Assembly (NCBI GenBank): GCA_017302575.1 | Contig: JAFLDD010000001.1 | Coordinates: forward strand, 1,050,629 to 1,114,628 | Source of the DNA: Alphaproteobacteria bacterium | GTDB lineage: Bacteria > Pseudomonadota > Alphaproteobacteria > Rickettsiales > UBA3002 | DNA length: 64,000 bases | Reading direction: 5' to 3' | Shown: piece by piece, positions 13,868 to 21,521 of the stretch | Numbering within the stretch: the first letter of the stretch is position 1 | Layout of the letters: each line of letters starts with the position of its first letter | The notes under the pieces: model-generated | What the model saw: the letters and a program-made list of their open reading frames with translations, nothing else | What the model was told of the DNA's origin: nothing | The model's database searches: none | Made by a program: the position numbers and the translations under genes

Positions 13868-15271
13868 ATGTTTGATCTTGACCCACTGTTACTTGCCCGC
13901 ATCCAATTCGCATTTACGGTCAGTTTCCACATCGTGTTTCCTGCCTTCACCATTGGATTGGCAAGCTTTCTTGCGGTGTTGGAATGGCGTTGGCTAAAGA
14001 CAGGCAACGACCTTTACCGTGATGTCTATAAGTTCTGGGTCAAGATTTTTGCCGTGGCGTTCGGCATGGGCGTGGTATCGGGTGTGGTGATGTCTTACCA
14101 GTTCGGCACCAACTGGTCGATTTTTTCCGACCGTGTGGCGAATGTCCTCGGACCATTGCTTGGCTTTGAAGTATTAACCGCCTTCTTTTTGGAGGCTTCT
14201 TTCCTCGGCATTATGCTCTTCGGCTGGGGGCGCGTTAGCAAACGGATGCACTTTGTAGCAACCTGCATCGTGGCAGGTGGTACCTTGATGTCAGCCTTCT
14301 GGATTTTGTCAGCCAATAGCTGGATGCAGACGCCGCAGGGCTTTAGCATTGCCGAAGATGGCCGCTTGATGCCGACTGACTGGCTGGAAATCATTTTTAA
14401 CCCATCCTTCCCGTATCGCTTCGCACATATGGTTACAGCGGCCTATCTTACCACAGCGTTTGTGGTAGGTGGGGTTGGGGCGTTTTATTTGTGGAATAAA
14501 CGCCATGTGCCACAAGCGCGTATTATGCTAGGAATGGCGGCGATTATGGCTGCGCTGGTTGCGCCTACGCAATTATTCATCGGCCACATGCACGGCGAAA
14601 ATACGATGGAACATCAACCCGCTAAAGTAGCGGCAATGGAAGGTAATTGGGAACACCGCAAAGCTGCGCCGCTTTATCTGTTCGGCTGGCCGGATCAAAA
14701 CGCTGAGGAAACCAAATATGGCATCGCGATTCCCGGTGGAGCCAGCTGGGTGCTGACGGGTGATGCGAATGGTAAAATCCCTGCGCTTAAAGACTTCCCG
14801 AAAGAAGATCGTCCTCCTGTAGCATGGGTGTTTTGGAGCTTCCGCGTGATGGTAGGATTGGGAATGCTGATGATTTTCATCGGTGCTGTCAGTGCCGTAC
14901 AGTATTTTAGAGGTAAATTATTCACCACACGCTGGCTGCAAGGTTGGTGGATGTTGATGATGCCGACTGGCTTTATCGCGCTGCTTGCAGGCTGGTTTGT
15001 CACTGAGATTGGCCGTCAACCGTGGACGGCCTATGGCATCATTCGCACGATGGAATCTGTATCACCTGCTATTCTGGGTCCGCAGGTGGCGTGGTCGTTG
15101 CTAGCCTTCGTGGTGATGTACACATTCGTGTTTGGTGCAGGTAGCTATTACATCCTTAAACTCATAGGCAAAGGCATCCCTGCCGCAAATGATAAAGAAC
15201 AATTCTATCGCCATAGTATTGAGGCAACCGTGACGGAAGCAGCCACGGAAAAAGGAGGCACCCATGTTTGA
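13868..15271 (+). CDS. cydA: Cytochrome bd-type quinol oxidase subunit I (CioA-type)
   Basis: 467 residues. CydA carries hemes b558, b595 and d and oxidises quinol. The N-terminal FHIVFPAFTIGLASFLAVLEW, the GRQPW motif and nine hydrophobic helices are visible. The loop between helices is of the short type seen in cyanide-insensitive CioA rather than the long E. coli CydA Q-loop. It follows the sulfur-stress genes, and bd oxidases are known to resist sulfide and cyanide, so co-regulation by the BigR-like repressor is a reasonable inference. The 3' end overlaps cydB by eight bases. Confidence 0.95.
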   Translation: MFDLDPLLLARIQFAFTVSFHIVFPAFTIGLASFLAVLEWRWLKTGNDLYRDVYKFWVKIFAVAFGMGVVSGVVMSYQFGTNWSIFSDRVANVLGPLLGFEVLTAFFLEASFLGIMLFGWGRVSKRMHFVATCIVAGGTLMSAFWILSANSWMQTPQGFSIAEDGRLMPTDWLEIIFNPSFPYRFAHMVTAAYLTTAFVVGGVGAFYLWNKRHVPQARIMLGMAAIMAALVAPTQLFIGHMHGENTMEHQPAKVAAMEGNWEHRKAAPLYLFGWPDQNAEETKYGIAIPGGASWVLTGDANGKIPALKDFPKEDRPPVAWVFWSFRVMVGLGMLMIFIGAVSAVQYFRGKLFTTRWLQGWWMLMMPTGFIALLAGWFVTEIGRQPWTAYGIIRTMESVSPAILGPQVAWSLLAFVVMYTFVFGAGSYYILKLIGKGIPAANDKEQFYRHSIEATVTEAATEKGGTHV

Positions 15272-16286
15272 TTTTTCCGCCACGATTGATTTGCCACTGA
15301 TCTGGGGATTATTGATAGCCACCGCAATTTTCCTCTATGTGCTGCTCGATGGGTTTGATCTGGGAATCGGCATTCTGTTTCCATTCGCACCTTCCGACAA
15401 ATGCCGCGACCGTATGATGAACTCGATTGCCCCTTTCTGGGATGGTAATGAAACATGGCTGGTACTGGGCGGCGGCGGGTTGTTCGCTGCATTCCCGCTG
15501 GCTTATTCGGTGCTGATGCCAGCGTTTTATATTCCCATCATCGTTATGCTGCTTGGCCTTATCCTGCGCGGTGTTGCCTTTGAATTCCGCTTCAAAGCGA
15601 ATGAACGTGATCGTCGCTTGTGGGATTATGCGTTCCATTACGGCTCGCTTTCTGCCGCGTTTTGCCAAGGGATGATTCTTGGTGCATTCGTGCAAGGCGT
15701 GGAAGTGGATGGTCGCAACTTCTCTGGCGGACCATTTGACTGGGCAACTGGTTTCAGCTTGATGACGGGCATTGCCGTGGTGTTTGGCTATGCGCTGCTA
15801 GGCTCTACATGGCTGGTCATGAAAACCGAAGATGTCACCATGGAATGGTCGCGCAAAGTGGCCTCTTATGTATTGGGTTTTGTCGGTATTTTTATGGGGC
15901 TGGTGAGTATCGCCATGCCATTCATGAACCCACAAATCAAAACCTTCTGGTTCAGCACGCCGAACATTTACTACCTGCTGCCGATTCCGCTTATCACCGC
16001 TGGCCTTTTCCTGATGGTATGGCGCGACCTGCACCGCAGCAAGCATGAATACCGCCCATTCCTTGCCAGTATCGGTATTTTTCTGATGGGCTATCTGGGG
16101 CTTGGTATCAGCATTTTCCCGTGGATCATCCCCTTTAGCTATTCCATCTGGGACGCAGCCGCATCGGGTCCCGGTCTATCCTTGATGTTAGTTGGCGTCG
16201 CTCCATTGCTGCCACTCATCCTTGGCTATACAGGTTACTGCTATTATATTTTCCGAGGCAAAAGCAGCCATGAACATATGTATTAA
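15264..16286 (+). CDS. cydB: Cytochrome bd-type quinol oxidase subunit II (CioB-type)
   Basis: 340 residues, polytopic. The family start is clear: WGLLIATAIFLYVLLDGFDLGIG, then APFWDGNETWLVLGGGGLFAAFP and GVAFEFRFKANERDRR. GGAG upstream of the ATG lies within the end of cydA, so the subunits are coupled. The 3' end overlaps the small subunit gene by 17 bases. Length is normal. Confidence 0.95.
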   Translation: MFDFSATIDLPLIWGLLIATAIFLYVLLDGFDLGIGILFPFAPSDKCRDRMMNSIAPFWDGNETWLVLGGGGLFAAFPLAYSVLMPAFYIPIIVMLLGLILRGVAFEFRFKANERDRRLWDYAFHYGSLSAAFCQGMILGAFVQGVEVDGRNFSGGPFDWATGFSLMTGIAVVFGYALLGSTWLVMKTEDVTMEWSRKVASYVLGFVGIFMGLVSIAMPFMNPQIKTFWFSTPNIYYLLPIPLITAGLFLMVWRDLHRSKHEYRPFLASIGIFLMGYLGLGISIFPWIIPFSYSIWDAAASGPGLSLMLVGVAPLLPLILGYTGYCYYIFRGKSSHEHMY

Positions 16287-16422
16287 ACGCAGTCGCGACT
16301 GGCTTAATGCCCACCCCAAAGCCAAGCAATGGGTATGGTTCATTGCCTTGTGGTGTAGTGGCCTATTCACCGTAATGGCAGCTGCGTATCCCATTAAGTG
16401 GCTGATCAGGAGTATGGGCTAA
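16270..16422 (+). CDS. DUF2474-type small subunit of the bd oxidase (CydX-like)
   Basis: 50 residues with one membrane helix (WVWFIALWCSGLFTVMAAAYPI) preceded by a basic N-terminus. Small one-helix proteins of DUF2474 accompany cioAB genes and probably play the assembly or stability role of CydX. ATG 16270 lies inside the cydB end in another frame, so it is translationally coupled. Position and length support it as genuine although it is short. Confidence 0.8.
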   Translation: MNICIKRSRDWLNAHPKAKQWVWFIALWCSGLFTVMAAAYPIKWLIRSMG

Positions 16423-16423
16423 G

Positions 16424-16629
16424 TCTAAGCCGCTCTAGGTAGGTATCGTCTAACTACAATATCGCCCTGCTGCCCCTTTATAGGAAGCTGGACGATGAGG
16501 GCGGGTGGCTCTAGGGCTTGGTTAGGCTTAAAGTTTGAGCTAAATCGCGCCGCCGCGACCTCACAACTTCTCGGGAGCGCTAGCTTTATTCAACCTTAGC
16601 GACCTATTCAAAGTTCAAGCAATATCGGG
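16424..16629 (-). repeat. Dispersed repeat, copy 2 (with antisense reading frame)
   Basis: This is the best-preserved long copy, beginning right after the cytochrome bd small subunit. It shares TCTARGCCGCTCTAGGT with copy 3, the central blocks with both other copies, and, exactly 80 bases after AAGTTTGAGCTAAATCGCG (16531), a diverged second motif AAGTTCAAGCAATATCGGG (16611), as in copy 1. The minus-strand frame reads AARFSSNFKPNQALEPPAL, then GQQGDIVVRRYLPRAA and a stop at 16425-16427. Against copy 3 most codon changes are silent (AAG/AAA Lys, CAG/CAA Gln, GTA/GTG Val). Confidence 0.85.
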
Positions 16630-16907
16630 CGGTGCACATAGCGCATATTGTTGTTTTGTTAGAAAATAATTCTAAACAACCAACACTTGCTTTCTATAAA
16701 TAAAGCCATGCATTCCAAATATGAACAGCTTTCTATTGCCCCCGATAACATTCAATTATCGGAGTTAATTTAACGTGTTGCGTGGGTGATTTTTATGCTT
16801 TTTCAGCATCAAATTAATAGGAAATAGGCAAATAAGGCGCTTGGCATAAGCGCGCAGGCACAGTAAAAATCTAATAAATAAAATAATTATTTGCTCGGAA
16901 AGTTTCC
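16630..16907. other. AT-rich intergenic stretch with an inverted repeat
   Basis: No gene. CCGATAA (16742-16748) and TTATCGG (16756-16762) form a seven-base-pair hairpin with a seven-base loop but no T-run, so it is more likely an operator or weak structure than a terminator. The AT content rises sharply here and stays high through the next three genes, which suggests a change of origin. Confidence 0.45.
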
Positions 16908-17378
16908 ATGAAGAAAATCCTGAAACGCGGACTTATTATCCTTGCTCTTTTGTTGGCGGCTTTAGTTGTTTATGGACTTGTAAGATCGCCTAGCCAATTT
17001 AGGCAGCTTGATCGCAGCATTGCGGATTTCTATGAATCTGATTCTGAAAGTGTATTACTCGCAAGCATTACAGACTTTTCTTGGGATGAGGTGTGTATTT
17101 ACCCTTCATATTCGTTAGATATTAGACCTTTAAAATTGCCTGAATATGAATTGATAACACCAATACCTTCTCTGAATGACGACGGAAGATGGGCTTTGTT
17201 GTTTAAGGACAGCGCAGCTAAAAAAGCCTTCTTCTACATACCCAATGTCGATTTTAGTCGGGACTATGCTAAAGATGGAGTCCAGTGCGTCAATCAATTG
17301 GCGAAAGTAATCAAAGTTAATGAAAAATATGCATCCAGCGAGCGCAATTATAAGAGGATTTGGATTGTTCAAAAATGA
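16908..17378 (+). CDS. Hypothetical membrane-anchored or exported protein upstream of the RTX gene
   Basis: 156 residues with a basic start and one hydrophobic segment (GLIILALLLAALVVYGLV), then a soluble, mostly beta-type part with two cysteines (DEVCIYPSY; DGVQCVNQ). No family is recognised. Codon use is AT-rich compared with the flanking housekeeping genes. It is followed within eight bases by another small membrane protein, then a third, then the RTX protein, all on the same strand, so it is likely part of one acquired operon. A protective (immunity) or secretion-assisting role is possible but unproven. Confidence 0.65.
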   Translation: MKKILKRGLIILALLLAALVVYGLVRSPSQFRQLDRSIADFYESDSESVLLASITDFSWDEVCIYPSYSLDIRPLKLPEYELITPIPSLNDDGRWALLFKDSAAKKAFFYIPNVDFSRDYAKDGVQCVNQLAKVIKVNEKYASSERNYKRIWIVQK

Positions 17379-17386
17379 GGTGAATT

Positions 17387-17563
17387 ATGAATTTCAAACT
17401 TCTTTTTAAAATATTTGCTGTCAGCGTAATCCCTGGCACGGTTATCGTTATGTCAGCACGACATTTTTGGCCAAATTCTCATGAACTAATTCATCAATGC
17501 ATGATTATTATTTACATAGGAATAGTGGGCTACTTTTGGAAGAAGAGCAGAGGAGAACTATAA
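17387..17563 (+). CDS. Small membrane protein of the RTX operon
   Basis: 58 residues. ATG 17387 is preceded by GAGGTG. Two hydrophobic segments are visible (LLFKIFAVSVIPGTVIVM and CMIIIYIGIVGYFW), followed by a basic tail, KKSRGEL. No family is recognised. Its TAA overlaps the ATG of the next gene (TAATG), with AGGAG placed inside its own end, so translation is coupled. Its position suggests a function tied to the neighbouring exported proteins. Confidence 0.6.
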   Translation: MNFKLLFKIFAVSVIPGTVIVMSARHFWPNSHELIHQCMIIIYIGIVGYFWKKSRGEL

Positions 17564-18186
17564 TGAATAAAACTAAGAAACACCTTTTTTATGCTGTTTT
17601 TCTAATAGCACTCTTATGTTATGTATTGTCACTAGCTTTGATGTTTTTTCCTGAGAGGAGCTATTCTACTGGCAATGCGATCTCAGCGGTTGTGCAACTT
17701 GCTTTTGGTCAGACTCGTGTTCTAAAATCTTATGCTACCTATGCTTCATTAAATGAGAAGGCTATTCAAGATGAATGTTTAATTAAACGTCCAGAGGCGG
17801 GCGCAGCATGTGTTCTGATGTCCGAAGGGGCTGCAAATGATCTTTATCTTAGGAAATGTGGCTGGTGGTGGTTTCAGAAATGTGTTGATATTACTGCAGA
17901 TCCACTTTTTCTAAAGCATCCAGAACTGCATAAAGCATTGCAGAATGTTTTACAAAACCCCTGCAAGTTTCTACCTGATAAGAACGAACTGATTAAAGAA
18001 CAAGAAAAGACAAAAGGAGCGTTCCCCTATTATTCAGATATAGGCCTGTACATTAGTTACTGGCGTCAAATGGGTTGTGGCAGATTAGATGTCTCGAACA
18101 TTAAAGTTATTCAAGCCTACCGCAATCAACCAGATGATACAGCCAACATTTTTACTCTTACTTTAGGAGACGCTAATGCCAGGTAG
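17563..18186 (+). CDS. Hypothetical single-pass exported protein of the RTX operon
   Basis: 207 residues. After a basic N-terminus one membrane segment follows (LFYAVFLIALLCYVLSLALMFF), then a presumably periplasmic domain with seven cysteines (among them DECLIKRP, GAACVLM, LRKCGWWWFQKCVD, NPCKFL and MGCGR), enough for several disulfides. Start 17563 is set by AGGAG and coupling to the previous gene; the frame is open further 5'. The end overlaps the RTX gene by 11 bases. No family is recognised. Because it is coupled to a putative enzyme effector it could be an inhibitor or chaperone; this is inference. Confidence 0.65.
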   Translation: MNKTKKHLFYAVFLIALLCYVLSLALMFFPERSYSTGNAISAVVQLAFGQTRVLKSYATYASLNEKAIQDECLIKRPEAGAACVLMSEGAANDLYLRKCGWWWFQKCVDITADPLFLKHPELHKALQNVLQNPCKFLPDKNELIKEQEKTKGAFPYYSDIGLYISYWRQMGCGRLDVSNIKVIQAYRNQPDDTANIFTLTLGDANAR

Positions 18187-21100
18187 CTTAACGATTATCA
18201 TTGATAATGGCGGTGCTGTTGGACACGCTTATGTTGCGCTAACTGACTCGAATGGTAACACCATTTACCGGGGATATCATCCTGCTGCTGATGGGATAAT
18301 AAATGTAGATAGATTGCATGGGCTAGGTGCTGTGCTAGATGATTCGGGACGGGCGATTAACCCTAATCTGAATGTTACCCAAACCTATTCGCACACTATT
18401 TCTCTCAGCGATGAACAATTCAGCAATGTTACTGCTTATATCAATAGTGTTACAGCAAATCCAGGCGTTTATAATTTGGGTTCAAATAACTGTGCAAACT
18501 TTGTGCAGGGAGTATATGGCGCTGCTGGACAATCCGGCGACATTGGAGATTTATTTACTCCAGAACAACTAGATACCATCGGATCGATTGGTGAATATAT
18601 TGATAACATATATAACCTCCTTAATTCTCCTTATGATTTACTAGTGCCTTTCGCTCTGGATGGTTTTTTGGATTTGTCTAATGAGTTGTTTGGCAACCCC
18701 CTCATTTCGCCACTTGTGCTTGATTTGGACGGTGATGGGATTGAATTGTTATCACTTGCGAATAGCCATGCGTTCTTCGACCTCGACAATAATGATTTCA
18801 TGCAGCACACAGGCTGGGTAATGCCCGATGATGGGTTGCTGGCACGCGATGTAAATGGCGATGGCGTGATTAATGATATCTCGGAGCTGTTCGGTACGCA
18901 GACTACCAATGGATTCACGGCGCTGGATGCGCTGGATAGCAACAATGACAACCTCATCACTGCGACGGATGCGAACTTTGTGCAACTGCGCGTATGGCAA
19001 GATACAAATGGTAATGGCTATAGCGAAGCGAATGAACTGCACACGCTTTCGGAACTAGGCATTACGTCTATCAATCTTAATTACACGGCGGGTGGCGGCA
19101 CGAACCAAGGCCACACGATTGATGGTACGAGCACCTATACTATTAATGGTAATACGCGCAGCATTGTGGATGTGTGGTTTGAGAATGACCCGACGCGCAG
19201 CTATTACGATTACCCGAATAATTTCGTGTATAACGAGGCCGTGTTCGACCTGCCCTTGTTGCATGGATATGGCACAACGCCTAATCTTTGGGTGTCGATG
19301 ACGAATGATGCGACGCTGTTGGGCATGGTCAATAGTCTCGCAACTCAGAATTTCACGACATTTAATTATGCAGCTTTTCATAATGCGGTAGAAGCCATCC
19401 TGATTCGTTGGACGGGTTCGGATGATGTGGTAGCAGGTAGCCGCGGGGTTAATATCAACGCGCAGCATTTGGAGGCGCTGGAAGAACTGATTGGTAGTTC
19501 CTTCTATGATGATGTGAATGGTACAGGCACGCCTAATCCCAACGCGAATACGGGCGTAAATCTCGAAATTAACTGGAACCATTTAGTGGATGCAGTTGCA
19601 GCACGCTTGCTGGTGCAGATTGCCGATACCAGCAGCAATCACCCACTCGCATGGGCAAGCGGCATTAACTACAATTATCTGCAAGACGATTTGGTAGGCA
19701 ACTTGGATGCTATGATTGACGCGCTTGCGGCGTCACAGCCATCAACCGCTGCCGCACTTCAAGATTATTGGTCGCAATGGTTGCCAGCAATCAATGTGAT
19801 CTCCAATGCACTTGGCGTTACCGATGCGCAATATATTGCTGCACTCCAAGGCACCTATCTTGATACGATTAACCCACTTTCCAGTGCTCTTTATCGCTCG
19901 GAATCCTTCCAGCTTGCCACATCGGGAGCTGAACAAATATCAGGATTAATGGTCTATAGCGGCGGTGGCGCGACTGCCCCTAACCTAGTTCATGCCAATG
20001 ACACGATTATTGGCGGGTTAGGCAATGATAGCATTAGCGGGTCGAACAGTGCTGGCAACGATACCTACATACATAATGCGGGTGATGGTGCTGACTCTAT
20101 AGGTGATGCGGGCGGTAACGATATTCTCCAATTTGGTGAAGGGTTGGTCTATGCCGATACGACGTTCTCGCTAAACGGTAGTGTTCTCGATATCAATGTG
20201 GATGGTGTTTCGTCGGTGAGAATCGCAGGCTTTAAGCCTGGTGGTAATATCGGCAATAATATTGAAGCATTTGCTTATGCAGACGGCAACGTGCTGACGA
20301 AATACGATATTGATAATATTCTCACAGGCACCACGCCAAGTGGCCAGACGCTGACGGGCAATGCGAATGATAACTATTTCTTCGGTGCCATGGGTGCGGA
20401 TACGGTTAGCGGCCTAGGCGGCAATGATTATCTAGCAAGTGGCGGTGGTAATGACCTTGTCACGGGCGGTGACGGCAACGACACGCTAGCTGGTGGTTTA
20501 GGTAATGATACGCTTTCGGGTGGTAGCGGTGACGATGTTGTTTGGGGTGGCGACGGCAATGACGCTCTCTTTGGTAATCAAGGTAGTGATACGCTCATGG
20601 GTGGCAAGGGTGCGGATGCGTTTACGATAGATCATTCGGCCACTGCGCTCACCATTGTCGATTTTGTTCATGGCACAGACGTCATCATTATTCCTCAGAC
20701 TCAACGCTGTATTGTTTATCCGCTGAATCCAAAACAACTGAATGCCTCTGACATAGATTCCTTTAGTGATTTGACGATTGCACAGGTGGGCGCTGATACA
20801 ACTATTACGATACCGCGCGCAGGTACTGACCTCGTCATCACACTCACGAATTTTACCGCGAGCACGCTTACCGCAAGTGATTTCTTGTTTGGCGGCGCTT
20901 CTCAAGCCAGCCTAAAGAGTGGTACGGCAAAGGAAACGTTAATCAGCTCTTATGAGAATGACACTCTCACATTCGATATTGACGCCGAGCTAGATGGTAT
21001 CGGCAGTGCATTGAGCTTTGATATAATCGAAGGAGGGATGCTGGCGACTAGCGAAGTGGCTGACCTTGATGGTAGTGGCAACCTACAACTCGTGGGTGGC

Positions 21101-21190
21101 ACAACCTTCCAACTCGTTGGTGCGATCGCCCATGGCGGCACGGTCTATGACTACTTCGGCAAAACCTATAACGACCAGTTGTTTGGGTAG
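18176..21190 (+). CDS. Large RTX calcium-binding protein with N-terminal permuted papain-like (LRAT/NlpC-type) domain
   Basis: 1004 residues, no Sec signal. Residues 1-130 look like a circularly permuted papain-fold hydrolase: His17 in VGHAYVALTD comes before Cys106 in NNCANFVQG, the order seen in LRAT/permuted NlpC families. Residues about 180-260 hold acidic calcium loops (LDLDGDGIELL, DVNGDGVINDISELFG, ALDSNNDNLITATD). Residues 610-820 carry RTX nonapeptides (GGDGNDTLAGGLGNDTLSGG and more). A beta-rich C-terminus follows. This is the layout of a type I-secreted protein; no ABC exporter is in the window. An amidase, peptidase or acyltransferase effector is inferred, with the three coupled small genes upstream as possible partners. 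AT-rich codon use at the 5' end contrasts with the rest. Confidence 0.8.
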   Translation: MPGSLTIIIDNGGAVGHAYVALTDSNGNTIYRGYHPAADGIINVDRLHGLGAVLDDSGRAINPNLNVTQTYSHTISLSDEQFSNVTAYINSVTANPGVYNLGSNNCANFVQGVYGAAGQSGDIGDLFTPEQLDTIGSIGEYIDNIYNLLNSPYDLLVPFALDGFLDLSNELFGNPLISPLVLDLDGDGIELLSLANSHAFFDLDNNDFMQHTGWVMPDDGLLARDVNGDGVINDISELFGTQTTNGFTALDALDSNNDNLITATDANFVQLRVWQDTNGNGYSEANELHTLSELGITSINLNYTAGGGTNQGHTIDGTSTYTINGNTRSIVDVWFENDPTRSYYDYPNNFVYNEAVFDLPLLHGYGTTPNLWVSMTNDATLLGMVNSLATQNFTTFNYAAFHNAVEAILIRWTGSDDVVAGSRGVNINAQHLEALEELIGSSFYDDVNGTGTPNPNANTGVNLEINWNHLVDAVAARLLVQIADTSSNHPLAWASGINYNYLQDDLVGNLDAMIDALAASQPSTAAALQDYWSQWLPAINVISNALGVTDAQYIAALQGTYLDTINPLSSALYRSESFQLATSGAEQISGLMVYSGGGATAPNLVHANDTIIGGLGNDSISGSNSAGNDTYIHNAGDGADSIGDAGGNDILQFGEGLVYADTTFSLNGSVLDINVDGVSSVRIAGFKPGGNIGNNIEAFAYADGNVLTKYDIDNILTGTTPSGQTLTGNANDNYFFGAMGADTVSGLGGNDYLASGGGNDLVTGGDGNDTLAGGLGNDTLSGGSGDDVVWGGDGNDALFGNQGSDTLMGGKGADAFTIDHSATALTIVDFVHGTDVIIIPQTQRCIVYPLNPKQLNASDIDSFSDLTIAQVGADTTITIPRAGTDLVITLTNFTASTLTASDFLFGGASQASLKSGTAKETLISSYENDTLTFDIDAELDGIGSALSFDIIEGGMLATSEVADLDGSGNLQLVGGTTFQLVGAIAHGGTVYDYFGKTYNDQLFG

Positions 21191-21223
21191 TCGCGTAGAT
21201 TAAGGCCAACAGACGACACCCAT

Positions 21224-21365
21224 TCTAGGCCGCTCTAGGTGGGTAGGTACCGTTTCACCACAATATCGCCCTGCTGCCCCTTTATAGGAAGTTGGACGAT
21301 GACGGCGGGTGGCTCTAGGGCTTGGTCGGGTTTAAAGTTTGAGCTAAATCGCGCCCCCGCAACCA
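21224..21365 (-). repeat. Dispersed repeat, copy 3, ending at the tRNA-3'-end-like 16-mer
   Basis: It shares TCTAGGCCGCTCTAGGT, CACCACAATATCGCCCTGCT and the AGTTTGAGCTAAATCGCG motif with copies 1 and 2, but lacks the second motif 80 bases on. Instead it stops at CGCGCCCCCGCAACCA (21350-21365), identical to 11481-11496. On the minus strand it forms a complete 43-codon frame, 21366 to 21235, starting ATG and reading MVAGARFSSNFKPDQ, then GQQGDIVVKRYLPT and stop. The start has no ribosome-binding site, so I regard it as a gene remnant. Between 21366 and 21521 I see nothing else. Confidence 0.85.
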
Positions 21366-21521
21366 TTCTGGCGCTTTAGCGCATCCCCATTAGTCAAATA
21401 TATACCCCTTACACATTCGCACACCCTAGATGGCCGTGAATCTCTAGAGAATGGCTTAGTAGCGCCCCCTAATATCAATCAACCACTAGCGTTAATTTGA
21501 TTTCCGTACTAATAGAGCCGT

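Noticed and set aside
19055-19582. 175-codon frame antisense to the RTX gene
   Set aside because: It is opposite a region of repetitive Gly/Asp/Asn codons, which create long antisense frames by composition; no start signal or motif.
21366-21521. Search for an FNR box and sigma-70 promoter before the second Crp/Fnr gene
   Set aside because: ATATCAATCAACC and TTAATTTGATTT look similar to half-sites but do not form the spaced palindrome.
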